Assembly (NCBI RefSeq): GCF_009688945.1
Contig: NZ_AP021874.1
Location: 2,046,001 to 2,110,000, forward strand
Direction: 5' to 3'
Source of the DNA: Desulfosarcina alkanivorans
Lineage (GTDB): Bacteria > Desulfobacterota > Desulfobacteria > Desulfobacterales > Desulfosarcinaceae
Length of the DNA stretch: 64,000 bases
The stretch's first letter is position 1; each line of letters opens with the position of its first letter. The position numbers and the translations under genes were made by a program. A model generated the notes under the pieces. The model worked only from the letters and a program-made list of their open reading frames with translations. It did not search any database and was not told the DNA's origin. Positions 51,763 through 60,844 of this stretch are shown piece after piece.

Positions 51763-54381
51763 ATGAGCGAGCCACAAGACCACACGAGCGAGATGCCCAA
51801 GAAGGAGACGCGGGTCACGAGCACCGTTTTGGATCTCGGTGGGCTTTCCGGCCTCAGCGAGGAGCAAGTCCAGGAGCGAATGCTGCAGGAAGGACCAAAC
51901 GAACTGCCTGCGCAGAAGAAAAGGAGCCTGCTCACCATCGGCCTCGAGGTTGCCCGTGAGCCCATGTTCCTCATGCTCGTCGCCGCAGGAAGTTTGTACC
52001 TCCTCATGGGTGAACCGACCGATGCCCTGATGCTGCTCGGTTTCGTGTTCGTTGTCATGGCCATCACCATCATTCAGGAACGACGTACGGAACGTGCCCT
52101 GGAGGCGTTGCGCGATCTGTCGAGTCCTCGGGCCCTTGTCATTCGTGGTGGTGTCCATCGGCGTATCGCCGGGCGAGACGTAGTTAGGGGTGACTTCGTG
52201 GTTCTTTGCGAGGGTGACCGCGTTCCCGCGGATGGTCTCCTGCGGCGAGGTATAAACCTTTCGGTGGATGAGTCGCTGCTGACCGGAGAGTCCGTTCCGG
52301 TAAGAAAAGCCGCATCGGTCGATGCTCGGGAACTCGACAAGCCTGGTGGCGATGACCTGCCCTCGGTGTTCTCCGGGACCCTGGTCACCTCCGGACAGGG
52401 TATTGCCGAGATTGTGGCGACGGGCCTGCGTTCAGAGCTGGGCAAGATCGGCAAGGCACTTGAGCAGGTTGAGCCGGAATCGACGCTCTTGCAGAAAGAG
52501 ACGGGACGCCTGGTCCGCACCTTTGCCATTGTGGGACTCATGGCCTGCACACTGGTGGTGGTGGTTTTCGCCTTGACACGCGGCGGCGGTGCCGATGTCT
52601 GGAAACAAGGGTTGCTGGCCGGCATTGCCATGGCCATGGCCACACTCCCCGAGGAGTTCCCGGTCGTGCTGACGGTCTTTTTGGCGCTGGGCGCCTGGCG
52701 GATCTCGCGCAGCAGCGTGCTCACGCGTCGGATGCCGGCAGTCGAGACCCTGGGGGCGGCGACGGTCCTGTGTGTCGACAAGACCGGAACCCTCACACAG
52801 AACCGGATGACCCTGCGCAAGCTCGCCGTGCACGGTAACACCATTGATCTCACCACGCTGTTCACTGGGCTACCGGAGGAACTGCACAGCCTGCTTGAAA
52901 ACGCGATCCTGGCCAGCAAGCGAGACCCCTTCGACCCGATGGAGCGAGCCCTGCACGAGGCGGGCGACCACCTGGTCAAGGATACCGAACATCTGCATCC
53001 GGACTGGTCGCTGGCACGCGAATATCCGCTGACTCCCGGTCTGCTCGCGGTGAGTCATGCATGGAGCACCGGGAACGGCGCTGAAATGGTGGTGGCGGCC
53101 AAAGGTGCACCGGAGGCCATCGCCGATCTGTGCCACCTTGAACCGGCGCTGCTTGAATCGCTGTCGCGGGAGGTAGAGTCCCTGTCATCCCAGGGTCTCC
53201 GTGTTCTTGGCGTTGCGCGCGGCCTCACGGGCCAGACAAGCCTTCCCGAGGCGCATCACGACCTTGCATTCGAGTTTATCGGCCTGCTCGGGTTCGAGGA
53301 TCCGCTGCGGCCGACGGTACCTGCCGCGGTCGCCGAATGCCAGGCTGCCGGTGTTCGCGTGGTGATGATCACGGGTGACTATCCCACGACCGCCCAAAGC
53401 ATCGCCCGCCAGGCGGGGCTTGGAAATTGTGAAACGGTGATCTCGGGACCCGAATTGGACCGCATGTCCGACGAGGAGCTTGCCCGACGGATGGGGGATG
53501 TACAGGTCTTTGCCCGCGTCGTTCCCGAACAGAAGCTGCGCATCGTCAACGCGCTGAAAGCCAACCGGGAAGTCGTCGCCATGACCGGTGACGGGGTCAA
53601 TGACGCGCCTGCGCTCAAGGCCGCGCACATCGGCATCGCCATGGGTGGCCGCGGAACCGATGTGGCCCGGGAATCCGCTTCCCTCGTGCTGCTGGATGAT
53701 GACTTTTCATCCATCGTCGCGGCGATTCGGCTCGGACGGCGCATCTTCGATAACATCAAGAAGGCCATCGCCTTCATCCTGGCGGTGCATGTACCCATCG
53801 CGGGGCTATCGATGCTGCCGGTCTTCTTCGCCGACTGGCCCCTCCTCCTGTTGCCGGTTCACATCGTGTTCCTGGAACTGATCATCGATCCCTCATGCAC
53901 CCTCATCTTCGAAGCCGAGGACGCCGAGGCCGACGTGATGCGGCGGCCTCCCAGGAACCCGGATGAGCGGCTGTTTTCAAGACGGACGATCGGCGTGGCC
54001 GTGATGCAGGGGCTCAGCGTTCTTGCGGTCTGCCTAATTGTCTTCCTTCTCGCACGTACCGGCCATTCGGCTGACTCCGCCCGCGCACTGACGTTCGCGA
54101 CCCTGGTCGTGGCTTTCATCGTTATCATCCTCGTCAACCGGTCCTGGACAAGATCCGCATTTGAGATGCTGCGTGTCCCCAACGCCGCGCAAAAATGGGT
54201 GGTGATCGGCGCGTGTGCCTTCCTGGCAGTTGTTCTTCTGGTACCGGTCGCTCAGCGGCTCTTTTACTTTGCACCGCTTCACCCTACGGATCTAATCTTT
54301 AGCCTCTGCGCCGGGTTGGTCTGCGTTCTGTGGTTCGAAGTGGTCAAGCACGCAAAACGGCACCAGGGAACCTGGACATGA
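51763..54381 (+). CDS. P-type cation-transporting ATPase (P2-like, PEEFP motif)
   Basis: 872 residues. A cation-ATPase N-terminal domain, actuator motif LLTGESVPV, phosphorylation site DKTGTLT with Asp339, TGDGVNDAPALKAAHIGIAMG, and about ten membrane helices. In the fourth helix the ion-binding motif is PEEFP, where Ca-ATPases have PEGLP; the ion is therefore uncertain. No N-terminal metal-binding domain and no CPC motif, so it is not a Cu/Cd type. The ribosome binding site is GGAGGAGCT. It is likely regulated by the divergent TetR. Confidence 0.92.
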   Translation: MSEPQDHTSEMPKKETRVTSTVLDLGGLSGLSEEQVQERMLQEGPNELPAQKKRSLLTIGLEVAREPMFLMLVAAGSLYLLMGEPTDALMLLGFVFVVMAITIIQERRTERALEALRDLSSPRALVIRGGVHRRIAGRDVVRGDFVVLCEGDRVPADGLLRRGINLSVDESLLTGESVPVRKAASVDARELDKPGGDDLPSVFSGTLVTSGQGIAEIVATGLRSELGKIGKALEQVEPESTLLQKETGRLVRTFAIVGLMACTLVVVVFALTRGGGADVWKQGLLAGIAMAMATLPEEFPVVLTVFLALGAWRISRSSVLTRRMPAVETLGAATVLCVDKTGTLTQNRMTLRKLAVHGNTIDLTTLFTGLPEELHSLLENAILASKRDPFDPMERALHEAGDHLVKDTEHLHPDWSLAREYPLTPGLLAVSHAWSTGNGAEMVVAAKGAPEAIADLCHLEPALLESLSREVESLSSQGLRVLGVARGLTGQTSLPEAHHDLAFEFIGLLGFEDPLRPTVPAAVAECQAAGVRVVMITGDYPTTAQSIARQAGLGNCETVISGPELDRMSDEELARRMGDVQVFARVVPEQKLRIVNALKANREVVAMTGDGVNDAPALKAAHIGIAMGGRGTDVARESASLVLLDDDFSSIVAAIRLGRRIFDNIKKAIAFILAVHVPIAGLSMLPVFFADWPLLLLPVHIVFLELIIDPSCTLIFEAEDAEADVMRRPPRNPDERLFSRRTIGVAVMQGLSVLAVCLIVFLLARTGHSADSARALTFATLVVAFIVIILVNRSWTRSAFEMLRVPNAAQKWVVIGACAFLAVVLLVPVAQRLFYFAPLHPTDLIFSLCAGLVCVLWFEVVKHAKRHQGTWT

Positions 54382-54481
54382 GCTTGAACCGCATGGCATA
54401 TCAATCGACAACCGCTTCCAAGCAGAGGCATCAAGGAGTCAACACAATGATCTATGTGACCTTTTCGAAAGGAGACAAAAA

Positions 54482-55066
54482 ATGAACAAGCAGAAACTGA
54501 AATTATCAGCCCTGATGCTGATCTGTTTGACAGGGTTGGTGTGCTTGTTTGCAGTACCTGTCATGGCCGATGATGGGCATGGGCGGTTAGGGATCTTCGA
54601 GCGGGAGGACCAGCACAAAATCCCCTTTCTGGGATCCGACGATGAAGGGAACGAAACCGCCGGCCAGATCGCTGCCTGGCTTCTCCTGGCGGCAAATTTT
54701 CCCATTGTTTTAAGCATTCTGATCAAGGGGATCAATCGATTCTCACCTCTGGGGGCTGAGTTAAAAAAATCACTGGCGAAATTCAACCGCTTTCAAAAAA
54801 AGCATCTAATGGTTGTGCACTATTACCTGAACCTTGCCATCTTGGGTGTTGTTGTCTGGCACTATCTGTCCTCTCGCTGCCTGTCGACCTCTCTTCCTGA
54901 GTGGGGCCTGGTATTGATGATGGTTTTCATCACCTTTGGGATTCTCATCAAGTTCAAGTGGTGTCCCAAAGCTTTTCGAAAAAATGTTTACCAGATCCAT
55001 ACGCAACCGATTATTTTTATTACCATGATTCTGGTTTTGACGGTCGGCCATCTGATCGTCGAATGA
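54482..55066 (+). CDS. Exported membrane protein, cytochrome b-like
   Basis: 194 residues. Signal peptide (residues ~1-29) then four membrane helices. Histidines in KHLMVVHYYLNLAILGVVVWHYLS and IHTQPIIFITMILVLTVGHLIVE are placed as heme ligands in two helix pairs, similar to small ferric reductase or cytochrome b561-like subunits. The ribosome binding site is GAAAGGAGAC. Follows the P-type ATPase by 100 bp; may be in the same transcript. Function unknown. Confidence 0.6.
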   Translation: MNKQKLKLSALMLICLTGLVCLFAVPVMADDGHGRLGIFEREDQHKIPFLGSDDEGNETAGQIAAWLLLAANFPIVLSILIKGINRFSPLGAELKKSLAKFNRFQKKHLMVVHYYLNLAILGVVVWHYLSSRCLSTSLPEWGLVLMMVFITFGILIKFKWCPKAFRKNVYQIHTQPIIFITMILVLTVGHLIVE

Positions 55067-55368
55067 ACTACCCCGCAGCAGAGCTGTCGGGGTATCAACC
55101 ACTAACTGCAAAAAAGGAAACGCAGCAAGCTGCGGGGAATTTACCCCAAGAGATTAAACTCATGAAAAAAAGACGACAACACCACCGATCCGTTTCGTCC
55201 ATGAAATCGTTGACCCCATGACCCTCTCCCTATTGTTGACAATTGGATATCCAGACGCGAACCAGCCTGCTGACGGCCCGGCATGATTATAAAAAGTTGC
55301 GCAGGTAATCATAAAGTTGTGCGTTCATGTTAGTATGGCAGGTAAAAGATCGACAGGAGGAGGATCAG
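55067..55368. other. Intergenic region with double hairpin repeat
   Basis: Two GC-rich hairpins: CCCCG ... CGGGG around 55071-55092 and CGCAGC-AA-GCTGCG at 55121-55134, with the typical tail GGGGAATTTACCCCAAGAG. This looks like a dispersed repeat remnant; a 52-codon frame over it is not a gene. Promoter signals for the sigma operon may lie near 55236 (TTGACA). Confidence 0.45.
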
Positions 55369-55776
55369 ATGCAATGTTTTGAAATCAGGAAAAGGCTTAA
55401 CGCCTGGGTGGACAATGAATTGCCGCTTCATGATGCCGAAGAGGTAGCGTGTCATCTAAAAAATTGCCTGAGTTGCCGCCTTGCAGCCAAGGATATTCAA
55501 GAGATAGTGGATTCAATGGACGCTTTGCCGGCTATTCACGCCCCGGTCACACTCTCCCGAAAAACCCTACGTTCTTTCCGGGTCAATTTCGAGAAGCCGG
55601 GGATGGCGGAATGGTGGCAAGGTTTGAGTTTAGCCATGCGGGGTGCGGTTTTCGGTGTCGTCCTGGCCGGCCTACTATGTGGTGCTATGCTGGGTACCAG
55701 TATCTACTCGCTTGGACCTGACAGCCAGGCCAATCCCTACCGAGCCGTTTATGCCAGCAAAGGAATTTTGCCGTGA
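55369..55776 (+). CDS. Zinc-finger anti-sigma factor
   Basis: 135 residues from the ATG preceded by AGGAGGAGGA. N-terminal anti-sigma zinc finger: CFEIRKRLNAWVDNELP, and ACHLKNCLSCR (H-x3-C-x2-C). One membrane helix at about residues 88-110 (LAMRGAVFGVVLAGLLCGAMLG) puts the C-terminus in the periplasm. Stop overlaps the next start (GTGA). Together with the two following genes it forms a sensor-controlled sigma module. Confidence 0.87.
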   Translation: MQCFEIRKRLNAWVDNELPLHDAEEVACHLKNCLSCRLAAKDIQEIVDSMDALPAIHAPVTLSRKTLRSFRVNFEKPGMAEWWQGLSLAMRGAVFGVVLAGLLCGAMLGTSIYSLGPDSQANPYRAVYASKGILP

Positions 55777-56237
55777 ATTTTCTCAATAGACGCATATTCA
55801 TCATTTTCTCCGTAGCTCTGAATATCGGGTTTGTGATTATGGCGATCACGATGGCCTACCATCATTCCAAGCCGTTTCATGAACGCTCCTGGTATGAATT
55901 GGTTGATTTAGTTCAACACCTTAAACTTCCGGAGTCGCAGGAAAGTGCTGCACTGGACGCCATAAAACAATTCAGAGTAACTTTGGAAAAACACAAACAG
56001 GATGCTAAACAAGACCGCCGCAAGATATTCCTTATGTTTGCGAAAACCGGACCGGTGGATGAAGATCAACTGGATCAACTGATTGAAGCGGCCGACAATC
56101 AGGAAAAAATTAAAAACCAAGCCTTTGAGGCCCATTTACTCGAATTACGTAACCTGCTGGGGGATGAAAAAAGAGCTCAGTTTTTTTCCTTATTACTGGA
56201 ACATCTAACCGCTGAGGATAAATCGCCGTCCAGATGA
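55773..56237 (+). CDS. Periplasmic heavy-metal sensor-like protein (CnrX/ZraP-type)
   Basis: 154 residues. One N-terminal membrane anchor, then MAYHHSKPFHERSW with His residues near the anchor, followed by a long alpha-helical hairpin rich in Gln/Lys/Glu, the pattern of heavy-metal resistance (PF13801) proteins. It would bind metal in the periplasm and act on the anti-sigma factor. GTG start inside the anti-sigma stop; its own stop overlaps the sigma start (56234-56237). Confidence 0.75.
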   Translation: MNFLNRRIFIIFSVALNIGFVIMAITMAYHHSKPFHERSWYELVDLVQHLKLPESQESAALDAIKQFRVTLEKHKQDAKQDRRKIFLMFAKTGPVDEDQLDQLIEAADNQEKIKNQAFEAHLLELRNLLGDEKRAQFFSLLLEHLTAEDKSPSR

Positions 56238-56779
56238 TCTTGCAGCGAACCCACTCCCGCCAAAGCGATGCACACCTGGTTAGGTTGGTCTCAGAAGGAA
56301 ATGAACGGGCTTTTCGTGAGCTCTTGCATCGCCACCAGGATGCCGTGTATGGATTTGCCCGTCGCATGTTGGGAGACTCCCAAGAAGCCGAAGATGTGAC
56401 CCAGGATACATTTTTGCGGCTCTACCGTGCCTCAAGCCGTTACCGTCCGGAGGCCTCTCTGCGGACCTTTCTGTTCAGGATTGCAAAAAACATTTGCATT
56501 GATTACCATCGCAAAAAACGTCCTGAACTTATGGCGCAACTCCCTGAAATCGCCACTGAAGAAACCCCCCTTGATCTGCTGGAAAGCGCAATCGAGGCAG
56601 GTCGCCTGGAAAAGGCCATCGAAGCTCTTCCAGCCAATCAACGAGCGGCCCTATTGCTACGGCACGGCGAACAAATGCGCTACAACCAGATCGCCGAGGT
56701 TATGGAACTGTCGGTCAGTGCAGTGGAATCCCTACTGGTGCGTGCCCGCCGAACTTTGCGCCGGGATCTATACACCTGA
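56234..56779 (+). CDS. ECF-type RNA polymerase sigma factor
   Basis: 181 residues. Region 2: DAVYGFARRMLGDSQEAEDVTQDTFLRLYRASSRYR, LRTFLFRIAKNICIDYHRKKR. Region 4: EALPANQRAALLLRHGEQMRYNQIAEVMELSVSAVESLLVRARRTLRRDL. A complete sigma-70 family protein. It is last in an operon whose order (anti-sigma, metal sensor, sigma) is that of cnrYXH, so it likely responds to metals. Confidence 0.93.
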   Translation: MILQRTHSRQSDAHLVRLVSEGNERAFRELLHRHQDAVYGFARRMLGDSQEAEDVTQDTFLRLYRASSRYRPEASLRTFLFRIAKNICIDYHRKKRPELMAQLPEIATEETPLDLLESAIEAGRLEKAIEALPANQRAALLLRHGEQMRYNQIAEVMELSVSAVESLLVRARRTLRRDLYT

Positions 56780-56929
56780 AGTTGATCTTCCCATGATACC
56801 ATAGGCTGATTTTTTGCACTTGTGATTTAATTTGCGCAGGTTTTGGCTATCTCAATCGTTATATATGTATCGGCCTTGGCTATCTTATCATAGGTTAACC
56901 AGCCCTTAAAAAAATAAAAGGAGAGAAAA

Positions 56930-57175
56930 ATGAAATGCCCAGTGTGCAATCTTGATCTACTGATGACGGAAAGGCAGGGTGTCGAGATTGATTACTGTAA
57001 ACAATGCCGTGGGGTTTGGCTTGACCGGGGTGAATTGGATAAGATTGTTCAACGGTCAACAATAGAAATGTCTCAAAGCCCACCGGGAGAAAGCACTTAT
57101 GTCCATCACGGCAAGCATCATGACAAGGGATACAACAGGAAGAAAAGAAACTTTCTTATGGACTTGTTCGACTGA
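56930..57175 (+). CDS. zf-TFIIB zinc-ribbon protein
   Basis: 81 residues. Zinc ribbon CPVCN ... YCKQCRGVWLDRGELDKI is the zf-TFIIB signature. The basic/His tail has HHGKHHDKGYNRKKRNFL. Function unknown; often envelope- or stress-linked. Preceded by AAAGGAGAG. Confidence 0.88.
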   Translation: MKCPVCNLDLLMTERQGVEIDYCKQCRGVWLDRGELDKIVQRSTIEMSQSPPGESTYVHHGKHHDKGYNRKKRNFLMDLFD

Positions 57176-57278
57176 GAAATAAGACCGTCTCTTTAAATTA
57201 ACAGATATAACCCCAACCTGTAATAAGGGTAGTGCTTTCCATTTAGCAAAACCTGCATCGGTCAGAGAAGAATAAACT

Positions 57279-57845
57279 ATGAACCGTACTCTCAGCAAAA
57301 ACATCTTGGGAATAACCCTGTTGATTATTTTCGCGGCCTTGGCGGAAACAACTGTCGCCGATGATAATGGTAAAAGGCATCAACATCGGGAACGTCGACA
57401 CAACGATGACAATCACCATCGAGAAAGGGCCCTCAAGCCGGTCAGCAACGCCACCTATGCCGATCAATGCGGAGCCTGCCATTTTGCTTATCAACCGGAA
57501 TTACTTCCGGTTGGGTCGTGGGAAAAAATTCTTGGCGGCATCGATGATCATTTCGGCGAAGCTGTTGATCTCGATCCGGATACAAGGTCCGAGATCGCCG
57601 GCTATTTATCATCCAATGCCGCCAATACATCATCAGCCGAATTGTCCAGAAAAATACTCAAGTCCCTTGACGGTAGGACGCCATTGCGTATCACCGACAT
57701 CCCTTATATTCGCAAGGAACATCATGAAATCGCTGCACAGGTGGTCAAACGGCCATCGGTGGGATCCTGGTCCAACTGCATCGCCTGCCATCGAACTGCG
57801 GAAAATGGCGTATACGATGACGATCGCGTTTCCATTCCGGAATAG
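57279..57845 (+). CDS. Diheme cytochrome c
   Basis: 188 residues. Signal peptide to about residue 28. After a His/Arg-rich segment come two heme sites CGACH and CIACH, ~100 residues apart, of the DHC-type diheme cytochrome. It is periplasmic and would need the Ccs/Ccm system; a CcsB gene is 1 kb downstream. Confidence 0.87.
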   Translation: MNRTLSKNILGITLLIIFAALAETTVADDNGKRHQHRERRHNDDNHHRERALKPVSNATYADQCGACHFAYQPELLPVGSWEKILGGIDDHFGEAVDLDPDTRSEIAGYLSSNAANTSSAELSRKILKSLDGRTPLRITDIPYIRKEHHEIAAQVVKRPSVGSWSNCIACHRTAENGVYDDDRVSIPE

Positions 57846-57925
57846 TTGGGGATGTGTTACTATTTTTGACAACTGGTCCTCTATCTGATGCATAAGCAAT
57901 TTAATACTGCTGGTCTCAAGGTCGG

Positions 57926-58804
57926 ATGAATGAGGTGGGTCAAATGATACCGAAGCATCTGTATCGTCTCAATGAATATCGGATATCTGAATTTGCGGAT
58001 GGTAGCCTGGGGTGGGACGCCCATTCAAGTTTCGGAACTCAGATCGGCGGGCCGTGCTTTGTTTATGGCAACATTTTATTGATTGGAGCCCAGAGCAGCG
58101 AAGAAAACGGGTTTCTGAAATTGGAATTTATCGGAACCCTTAAAAGGCTCCCAATGTGGCATCGAACCCGATATTATTGCTTTGCGTCCGCTTTGTTGGA
58201 TGTATCTTCCGGGCGAAACATCAGCAAAGAACGATTACAGCAAATGGTTTCTTTGTCCAATATGACCAGTACCGGGTCCAAGACTATGATTGGTGATAAT
58301 CCTGGCGTCTTTCGGCTTGGACAATATCAGATTACCATTGCGCCCGACTGCGTTATTTCTTGGAAGAGCCATGACGGAACGCACCAAATTATTGGCGGTC
58401 CTGCAGTGCTCGAATCCGATATCTTATTCATCGGCCCCAGAAAATTTGACGATCCTCAGCAAAACAAAAGGGAATTCCTTCACTTCTTGCGCGCTCTCCC
58501 CCAATGGGATCGAACTGCTTTTTGGTGCCGTAGCTTAGCGTTAAAGCCTGTATTGACAGATGCGAAAAGATTGCTGACGCCATCCTTTCAAAAAAAAGAG
58601 CGCATTTCCCCAAAAAAGAGAACGCCTGTTAAAAGCCATCGATCGAAATACGCCAAACAGGCATGGTCCCAACTGACTGACTATTGTTCTGATTGGGTCG
58701 AAGAGGTGAAGGCAGGATGGCCGAAAAGAGTTTGGCCAAAAAAGAAAAAGCAGCCAAAAAAAAAGTTGATTGAAAGATTCAATGCTGCTGAAAGAGTTGA
58801 TTGA
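57926..58804 (+). CDS. Hypothetical protein with internal duplication
   Basis: 292 residues. Two similar halves: the segment around YRISEFADGSLGWDAHSSFGTQIGGP ... GTLKRLPMWHRTRYYCFASAL (about 18-90) and YQITIAPDCVISWKSHDGTHQIIGGP ... RALPQWDRTAFWCRSLAL (about 132-205). Both contain IGGP, W-x-R-T and a Cys. The C-terminus is a Lys-rich tail (KKKKQPKKKL). No signal peptide. Function unknown. Confidence 0.65.
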   Translation: MNEVGQMIPKHLYRLNEYRISEFADGSLGWDAHSSFGTQIGGPCFVYGNILLIGAQSSEENGFLKLEFIGTLKRLPMWHRTRYYCFASALLDVSSGRNISKERLQQMVSLSNMTSTGSKTMIGDNPGVFRLGQYQITIAPDCVISWKSHDGTHQIIGGPAVLESDILFIGPRKFDDPQQNKREFLHFLRALPQWDRTAFWCRSLALKPVLTDAKRLLTPSFQKKERISPKKRTPVKSHRSKYAKQAWSQLTDYCSDWVEEVKAGWPKRVWPKKKKQPKKKLIERFNAAERVD

Positions 58805-58863
58805 AAAATGAAAAGCATTGCCTATCGGACGGACATTCATCTTAACTTTCTCAAGAGGTGACC

Positions 58864-59703
58864 ATGAGCAGTTCCCTAATCCTTTCCATTACAACCTATT
58901 TATATGGTATGGCCGCTTTTCTATATATCATCGCCTGGATATTCCGTAAGAACGCCATCGGACGCATCGCTTTCCTGGCTGCAACCATCGGTTTATTGGG
59001 TAATCTTGCTGGCTTCGGGCTTCGGTGGACCGAGTCTTATCAAATGGGTTTTGGTCGCGCACCATTGTCCAACCTTTATGAATCACTTGTTTTTTTTGCC
59101 TTGGCGATCGTCGCCTTGTATCTGGTAGTGGAAAAAAGACACGGTCATCAAACCATGGGAGCTTTTGTAATGCCTATAGCCTTTCTGTGCATGGCCTATG
59201 CATCGCTTTCACCCAACATAAGTGACCGAATCCAGCCTCTTTTACCTGCACTCAAGAGCAATTGGCTGATTGCCCATGTCGTCACCTGTTTTATCGGTTA
59301 TGCCGGTTTTGCCGTGGCTTTCTGTCTCAGCCTGATGGTTCTCGTCTGCAGAAATAAAAAAGAAGGCCGCGAATCGATCTGGTCAAAAATTCCGGAACCC
59401 CACTTACTGGATGACTTGACCCATAAGATGGTGATGCTGGGATTTCTGTTCCTGACCGCAGGCATTATCACCGGAGCAGTATGGGCCAATTCCGCTTGGG
59501 GCCGATACTGGGGATGGGACCCCAAAGAGACTTGGTCACTTATCACCTGGTTCATCTATGCCACCCTGCTCCATGCCCGCTTAATGCGCGGTTGGCGGGG
59601 TCGAAGAACTGCGGTTTTTTCCATTGCCGGTTTTGGAGCCGTATTGTTCACTTATTTAGGTGTAAACCTGCTGCCAGGCCTGCACAGCTATGGGAGCATG
59701 TAA
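58864..59703 (+). CDS. ccsB: Cytochrome c biogenesis protein CcsB/ResC-like (CcsA family)
   Basis: 279 residues from the ATG at 58864 (AAGAGGTG before it). About eight membrane helices. Heme-handling WWD-type motif WGWDPKETWSLITW, His in LHARLMRGWRG and a C-terminal LPGLHSYGSM. The CcsA-type partner of a System II cytochrome c synthase; the large Ccs1/ResB partner is not seen in the window. Confidence 0.88.
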   Translation: MSSSLILSITTYLYGMAAFLYIIAWIFRKNAIGRIAFLAATIGLLGNLAGFGLRWTESYQMGFGRAPLSNLYESLVFFALAIVALYLVVEKRHGHQTMGAFVMPIAFLCMAYASLSPNISDRIQPLLPALKSNWLIAHVVTCFIGYAGFAVAFCLSLMVLVCRNKKEGRESIWSKIPEPHLLDDLTHKMVMLGFLFLTAGIITGAVWANSAWGRYWGWDPKETWSLITWFIYATLLHARLMRGWRGRRTAVFSIAGFGAVLFTYLGVNLLPGLHSYGSM

Positions 59704-59964
59704 AATTCGGTAGTCGGTACATCCTGGCGATCATTTTTTAAGGGTAGGCGCACCGGGGAAGAGTGGTTTCACGATTTCAACTGCAAGGCAGTCGGGGATG
59801 TTGTCATATGTCTGATGGGCAACTATCCCAACTGCGAGATGATCTTGTTATGCGGCCATACCCATGGCGTCTTCTATACCCGAATCCGACTCAATGTCCA
59901 CGTTTGCCTTGGAGACACCGCTCACGGCATGCCGTGGATTCCGGAATATTTTAGTGTCAGATGA
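59704..59964 (+). pseudogene. C-terminal remnant of a metallophosphoesterase
   Basis: Following the ccsB stop, the same frame stays open for 86 codons and carries the segments EEWFHDFNCKAVGDVVICLMGN and ILLCGHTHGVFYTRI, with the metallophosphoesterase end motif GHTHG, and stops at a TGA. There is no start codon or N-terminal domain, so it is a fragment left after a deletion. Its position suggests an older complete gene here. Confidence 0.5.
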
Positions 59965-59970
59965 AATACC

Positions 59971-60789
59971 ATGAGCAAACGGATTATATCTGTTTTCGTG
60001 ATCGTGTGCCTGATTCTCATAGGCTGTGAAGACACGGATATCGGCATGGCCACCCAGGCCGGGATCGACGCCGTCCGGGCGGCAACCCTGGATGACGAGG
60101 AGGTTGTGCGCTTGGCTCTTGAGGTTTCCAGTCAGTCGGACCTGAAACACACTGTCGCACCTCCGGACAACGATTATGCAAAAAGACTGCAACAACTGAC
60201 AGGCGATCATTATCAGGTACAAGGCCATGCATTCAACTACAAGGTCTATCTGTCCCCAAATATAAATGCATTCGCCATGGCCGACGGTACCATCAGGATC
60301 TACAGCGGGTTGATGGATATGCTGGACGACGGTGAGCTACTTTTTGTTGCGGGTCATGAAATGGGCCATGTGGTTAAAAAACACATCAAGAAAAAGATCA
60401 TGATCGCCTATGCCGGCAGCGCAGTCCGCAAAGCCGTCGCCTCTCAGCAAAACCAGGCCGGAGAAATCGCCAGGTCAGGCATCGGCGCAATTGCCGAAAA
60501 CCTACTTAATGCCCAGTTCTCCCAGCAGGAGGAGCGTGAGGCGGACGACTTCGGTATATTGTTTTTAAAAGGGGAGGGGCGTGACATGCAGCCAGCGATT
60601 TCCGCTTTGATGAAACTGGCGACCCTTGGTAACAAGCATTCATTTCTGTCGAGTCATCCGGCCCCTGAAGCAAGGGCAAAACGACTGAGGGAAAACGGAC
60701 TCGCACCTCAGCAGATCGAAGATCCATCGCTTTTAAAACGGATTGTCGATTGGTTGCTTGGTTTTTGGCCATTTGAGAAGAACATTTGA
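59971..60789 (+). CDS. M48-family metallopeptidase lipoprotein
   Basis: 272 residues. Lipoprotein signal with lipobox LILIGC (Cys19). Zinc site VAGHEMGHVVKKH (His129, Glu130, His133) and third ligand Glu in QEEREADDFGI. Similar to LoiP/BepA-type outer-membrane quality-control proteases. Single gene between the phosphoesterase fragment and the IS remnant. Confidence 0.9.
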   Translation: MSKRIISVFVIVCLILIGCEDTDIGMATQAGIDAVRAATLDDEEVVRLALEVSSQSDLKHTVAPPDNDYAKRLQQLTGDHYQVQGHAFNYKVYLSPNINAFAMADGTIRIYSGLMDMLDDGELLFVAGHEMGHVVKKHIKKKIMIAYAGSAVRKAVASQQNQAGEIARSGIGAIAENLLNAQFSQQEEREADDFGILFLKGEGRDMQPAISALMKLATLGNKHSFLSSHPAPEARAKRLRENGLAPQQIEDPSLLKRIVDWLLGFWPFEKNI

Positions 60790-60844
60790 ACAATAACGAC
60801 AATATGAGGTCAAAAACTACCCGACATGTTTTCAAGGCATTACG

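Noticed and set aside
55064..55221. 52-codon ORF beginning MNYPAAEL
   Set aside because: Lies on the double-hairpin repeat; the peptide is an effect of the repeat.
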